Assembly (NCBI RefSeq): GCF_014694455.1 | Contig: NZ_JAAUWT010000021.1 | Span: 1-64,000 of the forward strand | Direction of reading: 5' to 3' | Source of the DNA: Vibrio sp. S9_S30 | GTDB taxonomy: Bacteria > Pseudomonadota > Gammaproteobacteria > Enterobacterales > Vibrionaceae | Length of the DNA stretch: 64,000 nucleotides | Part shown: piece by piece, positions 26,955 to 36,026 of the stretch | Layout of the letters: every line of letters starts with the position of its first letter | Position numbering within the stretch: the first letter of the stretch is position 1 | The notes under the pieces: generated by a model | Database searches by the model: none | What the model was told of the DNA's origin: nothing | What the model saw: only the letters and a program-made list of their open reading frames with translations | Made by a program: the position numbers and the translations under genes

Positions 26955-28067
26955 TTACTTCTCAGACAAAATAATTCTTAACGTTCTACGTAACGGTTCC
27001 GCTGCTCCCCAAAGTAGCTGATCCCCCACAGTGAAGGCATTAAGAAATTCGTCTCCCATCGACATTTTACGTAAACGACCTACAGGAACAGATAACGTGC
27101 CCGTCACTTTAGCTGGCGTCAGTTCCTGCGCAGTAACATCGCGATCATTCGGAACCACTTTCACCCAGTCATTATGGGTTGCGATCATTTCTTCAATCTC
27201 ATCCATCGGGATGTTTTGTTTTAGTTTGATGGTGAGCGCCTGAGCATGACAACGCATTGCACCAATACGAACGCATGTGCCATCAATAGGAATGGGTGAG
27301 CTTTGAAAGCCAAGGATTTTGTTTGCTTCAACACCCGCTTTCCATTCTTCTTTACTCTGACCGTTATCGCGTTTCACATCGATCCAAGGAATCAAAGAAC
27401 CCGCAAGAGGTACACCAAATTGATCTGTTGGGAAGGAAGAAGCTCTCAGTGTTTCTGCCACTTTTTTATCAATATCGAGAATAGAGCTCGCTGGATTGGC
27501 AAGTTCCGTACTAACAGAATCGTTGATCACGCCCATTTGAGAAATAAGCTCTCGCATGTTCTGTGCGCCGGCACCCGATGCAGCTTGATACGTCATTGCG
27601 CTCATCCACTCAACATGGCCTTTTTCGTAAAGCCCACCCAGTGCCATAAGCATCAAACTAACCGTACAGTTACCACCCACAAACGTGTTTGTACCAGCAT
27701 GAATACCTTGCTGAATTTGCGCTAGGTTAACTGGATCTAGTGTAATAATGGAGTCTTCAGCCATACGCAGTGTCGACGCTGCATCGATCCAATAGCCTTT
27801 CCAACCAGCCTGACGCAATGCTGGGTATACTTTCTCTGTATAGCTGCCGCCTTGACAAGTGATAACAGCATCAAGCTGTTTCAGGCTTTCAATATCAAAC
27901 GCATCTTGAAGAACACCTGCCTCTTTACCAAAGTTTGGGGCTGGAATACCAACCTGTGAGGTGCTGTAAAAAACGGGCTCAATGACATCAAAGTCTTTCT
28001 CTTCGACCATTCGCTGCATCAAAACCGAACCGACCATACCACGCCAGCCTACAAGACCTACTCTCAT
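26955..28067 (-). CDS. asd: aspartate-semialdehyde dehydrogenase
   Basis: 370 residues. Converts aspartyl-4-phosphate to aspartate-semialdehyde, the branch point to lysine, threonine, methionine and diaminopimelate. N-terminal VGLVGWRGMVGSVL binds NADPH; the catalytic cysteine is in GGNCTVSLML; the QAASGAGAQNM stretch and RIGAMRCHAQALTI follow. It matches the gamma-proteobacterial Asd type. It stands alone; no lysine riboswitch is recognisable in the leader. Confidence 0.97.
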   Translation of the reverse strand: MRVGLVGWRGMVGSVLMQRMVEEKDFDVIEPVFYSTSQVGIPAPNFGKEAGVLQDAFDIESLKQLDAVITCQGGSYTEKVYPALRQAGWKGYWIDAASTLRMAEDSIITLDPVNLAQIQQGIHAGTNTFVGGNCTVSLMLMALGGLYEKGHVEWMSAMTYQAASGAGAQNMRELISQMGVINDSVSTELANPASSILDIDKKVAETLRASSFPTDQFGVPLAGSLIPWIDVKRDNGQSKEEWKAGVEANKILGFQSSPIPIDGTCVRIGAMRCHAQALTIKLKQNIPMDEIEEMIATHNDWVKVVPNDRDVTAQELTPAKVTGTLSVPVGRLRKMSMGDEFLNAFTVGDQLLWGAAEPLRRTLRIILSEK

Positions 28068-28303
28068 TGTTTACGCTCCATGTCTCTTTTAAACAAACTC
28101 CCCCATCTATAAGATTTTTGAGACATGAAAACAAGCCTTTTCACCCTAAATGAATAAAAAAGCCGTGAAACAAGGGAAATTAGTGATTTTTGGAATTGTA
28201 CAGGTAGCCATGATTCAAGAAAGATTGTGTATGCAGATTGAAAGAAATCGATTCTAAACAAAACACCATAGCGACTTCATTGCGTGTATTCCTAAGCAAG
28301 GAT

Positions 28304-29644
28304 CTAAGCTGTACTCACCGTTCCCAAGTAAGACTCGACATCATCAACGGTACGCTTTAAACACTGTTCAAGCTCTAACATTGATTGTTCTGATGGGAGA
28401 GAGCCTTCTTTCAAGCCCATCTCTATTTCGGTACAAATACTTTTAAGCCTCGAGGCACCTAAATTGCCCGCGACACCTTTCAGGCTATGCACGATACGAT
28501 GCGCCTGATTTTTTTCTTTTTTCAGCGCTTCTTTCAACTTATTGGCGTCATCACTATGGTCTTGCAAAAATACATTCAGAACGATCAAAACAGAGTCTTC
28601 ATCCTGATCAAAGGTTTCGAGCATCATACCTGGGTCAAAAGCGCTCGGGAGAGCAGCATTTGAAAAATTCACGGTATCTTTTTCGTGACTTCGGCTCTTA
28701 CTTTCAACAGGTGGAACAAAAGACACATGAGCACTTGGTTTTTGGGAACCTAAATCTTGGACGCGTCTAGCACGGCCTCTTTCGTCAACGACAACATGAG
28801 TCGATGACATCGTCTCTTTCTCTTTAGGGGCGTTGAGCTCATCTATAGGCGCTTTCGAATCCGATGCTTTTGAACGCCCAATGAACGCAAACCAAGAGAG
28901 AGAGAAAATCAGCAAACCACTCAAAAAAAGTGTGAGTGTGAGAATCCTTTTTTCTGATGTTTTAAAGCCAAATCTAACTGCATCAATCTCTCTCACAACC
29001 GAATGCTTGATGATTTCTTCCGTGACATAACTGAGTTGAGCGTGTTCAGCCAAAATAATGGAGGATTGAGAAAGTAAAGATTGAATCTGTTTCTTATGTG
29101 CTACGTCATATTGCTCAGATCGGAGCATTATTGATTCGAGCGTCATAAAGTTGGGAGGGTTAAGATTGGCATCGGCATAAAATGAGCTAAACATGTACGC
29201 CCCTAGCTCATTGTATAGAGAAACCAACCCTTCCGGCGTGCCTTCACTACTTTTAGCCTTGAGGATTTGCTCCGAAAGCCCTCGAATATTCATAGCAACG
29301 TTCAAGTAATTTTCAGCTCGCTCTACAAACCGCTTAGTCAGATAAACCAATTGCGCCGTTTCTGGGCTCCAAAAGCCCATAGGACTCGCTGACTCAATCT
29401 GAATAGCAGCGGATTTAACGAGTTCAAGATTAAGCGACATTTGCTCAATATGTTGAGCCCGAATAGGGTCTGGAAAAGACAAGGCGTATCGAAACTCTTC
29501 CATCCGACTAGACAGCAAATCGATAGATTCCGCATCCTGACGCAACTGACTGAATTGAATGTAAAAGACGGTAGAGAAAACGCCCCAAATAGATAGGACA
29601 GAAAAAATGAGAACCTTGATGTTTTTTTTGCTACTTTCATCCAT
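28304..29644 (-). CDS. membrane-anchored Hpt-domain protein
   Basis: 446 residues: membrane helix 1 (about 9-30), a periplasmic, mostly helical region of about 200 residues, membrane helix 2 (about 234-254), a linker, and a C-terminal Hpt domain (about 345-440) with the phosphorylatable histidine in QAHRIVHSLKGVAGNLGA. There is no kinase or receiver domain. It would accept phosphate from a hybrid kinase elsewhere, and the periplasmic part may sense a signal. The two-helix layout resembles chemoreceptor or kinase sensor modules whose output has been replaced by Hpt. Confidence 0.85.
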   Translation of the reverse strand: MDESSKKNIKVLIFSVLSIWGVFSTVFYIQFSQLRQDAESIDLLSSRMEEFRYALSFPDPIRAQHIEQMSLNLELVKSAAIQIESASPMGFWSPETAQLVYLTKRFVERAENYLNVAMNIRGLSEQILKAKSSEGTPEGLVSLYNELGAYMFSSFYADANLNPPNFMTLESIMLRSEQYDVAHKKQIQSLLSQSSIILAEHAQLSYVTEEIIKHSVVREIDAVRFGFKTSEKRILTLTLFLSGLLIFSLSWFAFIGRSKASDSKAPIDELNAPKEKETMSSTHVVVDERGRARRVQDLGSQKPSAHVSFVPPVESKSRSHEKDTVNFSNAALPSAFDPGMMLETFDQDEDSVLIVLNVFLQDHSDDANKLKEALKKEKNQAHRIVHSLKGVAGNLGASRLKSICTEIEMGLKEGSLPSEQSMLELEQCLKRTVDDVESYLGTVSTA

Positions 29645-29727
29645 AAAATAGCTCTTTAGACTACGTTGGTTTATTCAAGTTGGTTTATTCAATTAAGGTG
29701 GCCCACAACCACCTTACCTGTGCAAAG

Positions 29728-30729
29728 CTACGAACGGCGTGTTAACTGATCTCGCAAATTAGGTGGCGTCCCTTTTAGCGTCAGTGTATCTGTTTCCGGA
29801 TCGTAAAAAATACGTTCACCTAACAACAAACTATCAAACTGAATGGAAACGCCGCCACCTGCCCCAACAAACTTCGTTAACTTTCGCACGGCTGAACGAT
29901 CGCCAGGAAAACTTTCTTCAAGATCATAACCTTGCTCTTGAGTGTAGTCTAAGAAACTGGTTCCATCATTACTCGTTGGCAATTCGTCAGATAGCTCACG
30001 AATTTCGACTTCATCACCCGATTTAATCTGTTCATTACAGTAATCGAAAACTTGCTTGCGATATTGAATCGCTTCTTCTTTTTCAAGTTTTGAGTCGGAG
30101 CAAAAATCCTCTACCGCCTGCATTAGAACCTGATTCTGCACCTTGGTATCAAGCCCCACCTCAGCTTGGAGGAAATCTAAGAAGAAATCCGATACTTTAC
30201 GCCCTACTCGACCCTTAATAAACGTCAGGTATCGGTTGGACTCTTTATCTGTGGCGTAAGTAGATAGGTCTATTCTTGCCGCAATATCCATTTTGCTTAT
30301 ATCGAGATAATCGGTTGCGCTGATTTCTAGCCCTTCTGTCACTTTCAAGCTTTCATTGGATGGAAGTAAACCGACAAACAAATATTCGGTAGCCAGTGAT
30401 TGATACTCTGCAAAAACCAAAATGCCTTCGTCCGCAAATGGGTACTTTGACAGTTCTTCTTTCAACCTTGTAGCACTTATCTGAGAAAAATCGTAAAAGC
30501 TCTTCTCACCTTGGCGAAGTTCTTGCAGCCATGATTTAAAATCACTGTCTGATTTAAACGTACCAAAGCCTTTGCTGGCTTTGCTGTTAAAAACGCGATG
30601 CAGTTCGGCAACAAGGCTTTCCGATGAACCTTCATTAGGAAGCGACTCTTGACGAAAATTAACGGTCAATTCTTCTTGCTCATTTCTAACCAGCTTATGA
30701 AGGATGACGTTTGAAAGATGCAAACTCAT
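29728..30729 (-). CDS. yejK: nucleoid-associated protein YejK/NdpA
   Basis: 333 residues, close to E. coli YejK (335). Conserved segments: KYPFADEGILVF, DYLDISKMDIAARIDL, RYLTFIKGRVGRKVSDFF, GYDLEESFPGDRS and LLGERIFYDPETDTLTLKGTPPNLRDQL. Spermidine-nucleoid-associated protein of poorly known role. ATG at 30729 begins MSLHLSNVILHKL, matching the family; no good ribosome site is visible, so the start rests on homology. Divergent from yejL, 82 bases apart. Confidence 0.94.
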   Translation of the reverse strand: MSLHLSNVILHKLVRNEQEELTVNFRQESLPNEGSSESLVAELHRVFNSKASKGFGTFKSDSDFKSWLQELRQGEKSFYDFSQISATRLKEELSKYPFADEGILVFAEYQSLATEYLFVGLLPSNESLKVTEGLEISATDYLDISKMDIAARIDLSTYATDKESNRYLTFIKGRVGRKVSDFFLDFLQAEVGLDTKVQNQVLMQAVEDFCSDSKLEKEEAIQYRKQVFDYCNEQIKSGDEVEIRELSDELPTSNDGTSFLDYTQEQGYDLEESFPGDRSAVRKLTKFVGAGGGVSIQFDSLLLGERIFYDPETDTLTLKGTPPNLRDQLTRRS

Positions 30730-30811
30730 AATATTTTGTTGTGTTCTAGTTTCAGTTGAGAGGGAGAGTAGGTTATCATAAGCCGCTTTTACTATCATTA
30801 TCAGAGTCTAT

Positions 30812-31039
30812 ATGCCGATTACATCTAAATACAGCGACGAACAAGTTGAATCTATCTTGGCAGAGATTGCAGCCGTACTTGACAAAAACGGGGCAAATAC
30901 AGAGCTTTCATTGATGATTGCAGGAAATATCGCAACGAATGTCTTAAATCAAAACGTTCCTGCTTCACAACGTAAGGTAATTGCTGAAAAATTCGCTCAA
31001 GCACTTATCTCATCCGTCAATGGCGATGCCACTCAATAA
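30812..31039 (+). CDS. yejL: YejL family protein (DUF1414)
   Basis: 75-residue helical protein starting MPITSKYSDEQVESILAEI, typical of YejL. Function is unknown, but it is regularly found between yejK and yejM. 13-base gap to yejM, so co-transcribed with it. Confidence 0.93.
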   Translation: MPITSKYSDEQVESILAEIAAVLDKNGANTELSLMIAGNIATNVLNQNVPASQRKVIAEKFAQALISSVNGDATQ

Positions 31040-31052
31040 GACTGATATATAA

Positions 31053-32849
31053 ATGGTAGATAGCGAAAATACATACAGTGAACGCGTTTCTCGCCTTGTG
31101 AGTTGGGGGCATTGGTTTGCCTTCTTCAACATCATTTCGGCAATGCTGATTGGTACGCGGTACATTACTCAGTCCCCATGGCCCGACACCTTTTTGGGGC
31201 AAGTCTATTTAGCCGTCTCTTGGCTTGGGCATTTTGCTTTTTTGGTTTTTGCTGTCTACATACTAGTGCTATTTCCGCTCACCTTTTTGGTGCCATCACG
31301 GAAATTGTTCCGTTTTCTTTCGGCGTGCTTTGCAACGGTCGGTCTCAGTGTTTTACTGCTTGATACGCAGGTTTATCAAAGCCTTCATTTGCATTTAAAC
31401 CCAGTCATTTTTAATTTATTGATCAGTAAAGAAGGTAACTTTACGCCAGAGTGGCAACAATTTTTTATTTTTGTCCCTATTATCTTTTTAATGCAGCTAG
31501 CCTTAGCGGAATGGATATGGCGTAAAAAGAGAAAACTTGCCCATAAACACATTGGCAAACCAATTGCTGCCGTTTTTTTCGTGTGCTTTATTGCAAGCCA
31601 TCTAATCTACATCTGGGCAGATGCGTTCTTCTATAACCCCATCACCAGCCAACGCGCAAACTTCCCGCTTTCTTACCCCATGACAGCAAAGAGCTTTATG
31701 GAAAAGCATGGCTTGTTGGACAAAGAAGAATATTTGGATCGACTGGATAGCTATTCGGGCGATGTAAAACTGGTTCAATACCCGATAGAACCTTTGGTAT
31801 ACGAAAGCAGAGGCAAAGCTCTAAACGTCTTAATCATCATGGTTGATAACCTGAGAGCCGATGCCGTTACGCCTAACACCATGCCAACGCTCAACGCCTA
31901 TGCAAAGAAACATTTGAATTACACCAATCATTATAGTGCCAGTAATGACACGTACGGTGTGTTTGGTTTGTTCTACGGTTTGCCAAGCAGCTATGCCGAT
32001 AGCATAAAAGCACAACAAGAGCCGCCATTGTTCATTCAACTTTTGAAAAAGAAAAATTACAACTTCGGTTTATTTAGTGGCGACAACTTTGCAGACAAAT
32101 TGTACCGTGACATCATTTTTAAAGACTTTTTGCCAGAAGATTCAACGGCCTCAGAAACAACAGACGATAAGGCGGCAATATCGAACTGGTCTACTTGGTT
32201 AGAATCTAAACCAAACCAGCCATGGTTTAGTTATGTCGAACTCAATGGGCTAGCCAACTTTGAATCGGCTCTCCCAACCATTCCAGGCAGCCAATTGGAA
32301 GCTCAACTGAAAGAAGGTTATATGAATTCAACGATGCAAGCAGACCAGCTATTGGCATCGATGTTTGAAAAGCTAGAACAATTGAAGCTAACCAATAATA
32401 CCGTGGTTATTGTGACATCGAACCACGGCACAGAATTTAATGAAACGAAGAGTAGCTCGTGGGGTTCCAGCACCAATTACAGTCGCTTTCAGCTTCAGGT
32501 GCCGATGATCATTCAGTGGCCAGGAAAAGAAGCGACAGAATTTACGCGTAAAACCAGTCATTTGGACTTATCGCCTACATTGATGCACCAAATCCTTGGT
32601 GTCAGTTCAAACCCGACAGATTACAGTAGCGGACGCAGTTTGTTTGATACCGATGAAAGGAACTGGATCATTGCAGGTAACCGACGAGAAGTCGCGATGA
32701 TTACAGACGATGAAACAACAGTTGTCGACCGATTTGGCAACTACAAAGTGTACGATTCTGAATACAACAGAAAACGCGATGACACCCCTAAACTCTCGAT
32801 CTTAATGCAAGGCCTCACTGAACAGAAAAGATTTTACACCGAGCAATGA
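31053..32849 (+). CDS. yejM: inner-membrane protein YejM (PbgA/LapC)
   Basis: 598 residues: five N-terminal membrane helices (to about residue 200), a linker, then a periplasmic sulfatase-fold domain (NVLIIMVDNLRADAVTPNTMPTL from about residue 250). In enterobacteria it binds LPS and controls LpxC turnover with LapB. Unlike true sulfatases it acts as a sensor rather than hydrolase. Followed by tRNA-Pro. Confidence 0.94.
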   Translation: MVDSENTYSERVSRLVSWGHWFAFFNIISAMLIGTRYITQSPWPDTFLGQVYLAVSWLGHFAFLVFAVYILVLFPLTFLVPSRKLFRFLSACFATVGLSVLLLDTQVYQSLHLHLNPVIFNLLISKEGNFTPEWQQFFIFVPIIFLMQLALAEWIWRKKRKLAHKHIGKPIAAVFFVCFIASHLIYIWADAFFYNPITSQRANFPLSYPMTAKSFMEKHGLLDKEEYLDRLDSYSGDVKLVQYPIEPLVYESRGKALNVLIIMVDNLRADAVTPNTMPTLNAYAKKHLNYTNHYSASNDTYGVFGLFYGLPSSYADSIKAQQEPPLFIQLLKKKNYNFGLFSGDNFADKLYRDIIFKDFLPEDSTASETTDDKAAISNWSTWLESKPNQPWFSYVELNGLANFESALPTIPGSQLEAQLKEGYMNSTMQADQLLASMFEKLEQLKLTNNTVVIVTSNHGTEFNETKSSSWGSSTNYSRFQLQVPMIIQWPGKEATEFTRKTSHLDLSPTLMHQILGVSSNPTDYSSGRSLFDTDERNWIIAGNRREVAMITDDETTVVDRFGNYKVYDSEYNRKRDDTPKLSILMQGLTEQKRFYTEQ

Positions 32850-32897
32850 CAGGTGAATAAATATCAAGCACTTGTTCATGGTAAAGGCTAAAAATCG

Positions 32898-32926
32898 TTG
32901 ACTCATAGCAAGAAAACCGTTTACAG
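32898..32926 (+). promoter_or_regulatory. possible promoter of tRNA-Pro
   Basis: TTGACT (32898-32903) is followed 17 bases later by a weak -10, TTACAG. Start would be just before the tRNA at 32936. Confidence 0.35.
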
Positions 32927-32935
32927 TGTTTTTAT

Positions 32936-33012
32936 CGGACTGTAGCGCAGCTTGGTAGCGCACTGTCATGGGGTGTCAGGGGTCGCTGGTTCAAATCCAG
33001 TCAGTCCGACCA
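32936..33012 (+). tRNA. tRNA-Pro (anticodon GGG)
   Basis: 77 bases ending in an encoded CCA. Acceptor CGGACTG pairs with CAGTCCG; the D arm (GCGCAGCTTGGTAGCGC) and T arm (GCTGGTTCAAATCCAGT) fold normally. The anticodon loop sequence around ATGGGGT gives GGG. Very like the E. coli proL tRNA. Confidence 0.96.
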
Positions 33013-33016
33013 TGTT

Positions 33017-33047
33017 AAAAAAACCGCTGTTTTTACAGCGGTTTTTT
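33017..33047 (+). terminator. terminator of tRNA-Pro
   Basis: AAACCGCTGT (33021-33030) pairs with ACAGCGGTTT (33035-33044), with a T run. Confidence 0.9.
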
Positions 33048-33270
33048 GCATTTGCACTAAAGCAATTGCTTTATGACCTTGTTGGTTCACTCAACGGTCT
33101 TTATTGCCCCAATATCAAACAGAATTTCCATTCCCTTCAAGTCGGTGAATAATACACAGTGACTTAACACCAAGCTGCCGAAAAAACACACGAACTGATC
33201 ACCCTGCAATCAGTCATACTTCTTTTTTGATGGTTTTGACGTTTTTTCAATCAAACAAACCACTTAGGGG

Positions 33271-33297
33271 TTTACAAGGTTATCAACCCTATATAAT
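33271..33297 (+). promoter_or_regulatory. promoter of tRNA-Ser
   Basis: TATAAT at 33292-33297 with TTTACA at 33271-33276 (15-base spacing, a little short), followed by a GC-rich GCGCTCC discriminator typical of stable RNA promoters. Confidence 0.6.
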
Positions 33298-33312
33298 ATG
33301 CGCTCCAGCAAC

Positions 33313-33403
33313 GGAGAGATGGCTGAGTGGTTGAAAGCACCGGTCTTGAAAACCGGCATACGTTAATAGCGTATCTAGGGTTCAAATCCCTATCTCTCCG
33401 CCA
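33313..33403 (+). tRNA. tRNA-Ser (anticodon TGA)
   Basis: 91 bases with the long variable arm of serine tRNAs, acceptor GGAGAGA paired with TCTCTCC and encoded CCA. The anticodon stem CCGGT/ACCGG encloses CTTGAAA, giving TGA. Followed by an intrinsic terminator and then the accessory genes at 33577-35964. Confidence 0.96.
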
Positions 33404-33410
33404 CATTCTA

Positions 33411-33442
33411 AAAAGCCGCTGAATTTTTTCAGCGGCTTTTTT
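33411..33442 (+). terminator. terminator of tRNA-Ser
   Basis: AAAAGCCGCTGA (33411-33422) pairs with TCAGCGGCTTTT (33429-33440), T run follows. Confidence 0.92.
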
Positions 33443-33576
33443 GTGTATCATGCACTGAGAAGTCACTCATATCTATTGTTCTCAAATGTTAACTTTCACT
33501 CCCCCGCTTTTAAATCTCCATTGATTATCTTTTGGCACTCACCGATAATCAGTTTGTTCATTGATGAGGTACTACA

Positions 33577-34311
33577 ATGTCTTCAAAATTATCCAGTTTA
33601 GTATGGAGTTATAAAGCAGCCAAAGCAGAGGACAAACTACTTCTATTAGCGCTAGCAGAGTTAGCAGACAGAAAAGGAACGTTCTGTACTTCGATTACCG
33701 AACTGCGTGATCTAACCGAATTAAGTGAAGGGGTTCTGAAAACGGTACTTCACCATTTAGTTCACAATGCTAATGGCTTGGTAACACTGCATAAAAGCCA
33801 GCCTCCATCACAGAAAGAATTTGTTGGTAAACTCAATTTAGGGCAGGCGACAAACCAAACACCTGAAAATAGCGTTGACTTGTATGCGCTGGCGCAACAG
33901 CAAAATGAACGCTTAATGCAATATCAAAATAATAACAAAGGGAAACTGAGCCGCACCCAGAAAGCTCAAATTACCCCACTGAATCGACGTTCTACTGAAA
34001 AACAATATAGTGTCCTAGAAATACATATGGAAGAGATACCGCATTGGGCGGAAGGCTTGATGTACAAAAAAGGGGTTCATGGACGAAAGGACATTTGGGA
34101 TTCTTTTGTCATTGATGTGCACAACTCAGGTGAGAAAATCTTCACAATCAATCAGCTCACAAATAGACTGCATCAAAAAATAGAACATTATAAGAATGCT
34201 GTTTTTTCCAACTCAAATTCGAACAATGCGAATAGACCGGCGAAACAATCGGCATTAAGTGCTTTTGAAGAAAAATTCCAAGACTACCTTAATGATGATC
34301 TCGACGACTAG
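33577..34311 (+). CDS. winged-helix-like accessory protein, possible replication initiator
   Basis: 244 residues. Residues 1-75 (SSLVWSYKAAKAEDKLLLLALAELADRKG... LTELSEGVLKTVLHHL) look like a winged-helix domain of the kind found in phage and plasmid replication initiators (lambda-O or DnaD/DnaT style). The middle is Q/N-rich and basic, and the C-terminus ends in an acidic DDLDD tail. First of three genes lying just after tRNA-Ser. ATG follows GATGAGGT at normal spacing. The function is inferred only from layout and helix pattern. Confidence 0.6.
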   Translation: MSSKLSSLVWSYKAAKAEDKLLLLALAELADRKGTFCTSITELRDLTELSEGVLKTVLHHLVHNANGLVTLHKSQPPSQKEFVGKLNLGQATNQTPENSVDLYALAQQQNERLMQYQNNNKGKLSRTQKAQITPLNRRSTEKQYSVLEIHMEEIPHWAEGLMYKKGVHGRKDIWDSFVIDVHNSGEKIFTINQLTNRLHQKIEHYKNAVFSNSNSNNANRPAKQSALSAFEEKFQDYLNDDLDD

Positions 34312-34366
34312 ACTCACTATATATTTGCTCTAGCTTGAAATTTAACTAAATTATACGGTCCAAAAT

Positions 34367-35272
34367 ATGAGTGATAACTTTAACAAGCCACAAAACGTAT
34401 CAGACCTTGGTATTTCGTTTGAAGAGCGTTTAGAACAGTTAGGCAAAGCAGCTAAGCAAAATCAATCCACCTCAAGCTCCTCATACCAAACGAATCATCC
34501 CAAGAGTAAAACCGATGTCGCCACAACCACTTCAGACTCTTCTCGTCTGACCAATACCAGATCTCAGCTCGCACTTGACGAATACAAAAAACAGGGGAAA
34601 AGCAAACAGATACTAAAAGTCTGGTTTATGTTGATGCAAGCGTTTGACTCGAAAATGAAGCATTTCTTTGGAGAGGAACCCGACGTACATTTTATGAAGT
34701 TCGCAGTCTCTCTAACGCCTGAGTCATACTTACGATTGGAAGCTAACCTTTTAGAGAGACTAGATGAAGATAGGGAATGGCCCCCTTCGTTAGTTCGGCT
34801 TAGACAACTTGCAAATTCACCAACAAAAGAAACCATGTATCGAGCGAGGCGAAATCTGTTTCATCATCCGATCCCTTTTCAAGAACTTGATCGTGTTGAA
34901 AAATTCATCAAGCGATACAAGATGAATGAAGTCAGAAAATTCTCGGACAGGAACTTCGAAAGCGAGTTCAATAGAAAATATACGCAATGGTTCCGAGAAG
35001 TACTACTCGAAAACATGGATCATAAATTTGAAGAACAGCAACTCATCGCGAGCCAACATATGAACACCCATGTCCAAACGGAAAATGATCGACAAATAGA
35101 CAACATCATAGCGAATGGCAAAGCATTTGAGCATAAACTCGGCAGTAGAATTCTGGCTACGATCCGGAAAAAGAGTGAGGTCGCAGACTCAACAGTTTCT
35201 ATTGAAGAAATTGAAGAAATTGAGCAAAAAAAGCTGGCTGAGAAAATTATCAGCAAGACAGGTGATCACTAG
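34367..35272 (+). CDS. possible helicase-loader-like protein (lambda P type)
   Basis: 301 residues. A disordered, S/T/Q-rich N-terminus (to about 70) precedes a domain with KVWFMLMQAFDSKMKHFFG and, about 50 residues on, RLDEDREWPPSLVRLRQLA. The 'ERL...WPPSLVRLRQL' pattern recalls phage lambda P-type proteins, which load DnaB. The C-terminus is helical and charged with an EIEEIEQKK coiled stretch. It overlaps the next gene by one base. The assignment is tentative; no search was possible. Confidence 0.55.
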   Translation: MSDNFNKPQNVSDLGISFEERLEQLGKAAKQNQSTSSSSYQTNHPKSKTDVATTTSDSSRLTNTRSQLALDEYKKQGKSKQILKVWFMLMQAFDSKMKHFFGEEPDVHFMKFAVSLTPESYLRLEANLLERLDEDREWPPSLVRLRQLANSPTKETMYRARRNLFHHPIPFQELDRVEKFIKRYKMNEVRKFSDRNFESEFNRKYTQWFREVLLENMDHKFEEQQLIASQHMNTHVQTENDRQIDNIIANGKAFEHKLGSRILATIRKKSEVADSTVSIEEIEEIEQKKLAEKIISKTGDH

Positions 35273-35964
35273 TGCGTGACTTTGAAATCCTAGAAAAGTG
35301 CGAACATTATTTTCGATGTAACATTGACGGCACTGTAGGCAAACACTGCCGAATCATCATTGATGAGTTCAGCCAAGATTTACCTCTCGGTCATTTTAAA
35401 CTTCATGTTGAAGAAATTACCGACAAGCAATCTCATCACGCCTCTGACGCTGTATTTAAACTGACTTTACCTCTTTCTCAACAGGATTCTATTGCTATTT
35501 GTACACTTAATACGGGGAAAAAAAATGTTTTCACCTATAAAGAGTGTTTGAGACTTGGGGGAAAGTGGGAACCAATTCTGAATGAATGGGTATTTTCTGC
35601 GTCCGTTCAACGTAAAGTCGAACAACTCAGCAACATAGTCCACTCAGCGCCTATTACCGTTGAAGCTGAATTTAAAGAGACATTGTCCGAATCCAACAAG
35701 GGGTTAACGTTATTTGGCTTTGAGCTTGTCAAAGGGCTTAAAATCAACCATCTACCCATCTTTCACAAAGGGGTAACTCTACAAAAAGGAGATATCTCGT
35801 TCATTCCTGGTAAAAACTCAAAAACAATTGTTCGTGCCGGAACCGTCATTCGTATCACTGTTCCCGAGCTAATACTCACCTCAAAAAATTATAGAGAGGA
35901 CTATCTAGCGGCAGTGAATATAAAAACTATCCGGGGTAGAAAACCGGGTAAACGAACCTACTAG
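35272..35964 (+). CDS. uncharacterised accessory protein
   Basis: 230 residues, soluble. The GTG start shares the last base of the previous stop, so it is translationally coupled. A YKECLRLGGKWEPILNEWVF motif (about residues 84-103) resembles the short 'GGKW...W.F' module found in assorted mobile-element proteins. The C-terminus is basic (RGRKPGKRTY), fitting nucleic-acid binding. I do not recognise a family. Confidence 0.6.
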   Translation: MRDFEILEKCEHYFRCNIDGTVGKHCRIIIDEFSQDLPLGHFKLHVEEITDKQSHHASDAVFKLTLPLSQQDSIAICTLNTGKKNVFTYKECLRLGGKWEPILNEWVFSASVQRKVEQLSNIVHSAPITVEAEFKETLSESNKGLTLFGFELVKGLKINHLPIFHKGVTLQKGDISFIPGKNSKTIVRAGTVIRITVPELILTSKNYREDYLAAVNIKTIRGRKPGKRTY

Positions 35965-36026
35965 CTCCTTTTTTACTTCAAACAGCGGTCATCTTCGTCT
36001 GATGCTGGGTCGGGTTACCTTGTCAA

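Noticed and set aside
28064..28303. Lysine riboswitch or small gene in the asd leader
   Set aside because: No lysine-riboswitch core is recognisable, and the 65-codon minus frame has no ribosome site and unlikely composition.
33404..36026. Integrated element with an att duplication of tRNA-Ser
   Set aside because: No copy of the tRNA 3' end was found on the far side of the three genes and no integrase is present, so the island is described only as accessory.
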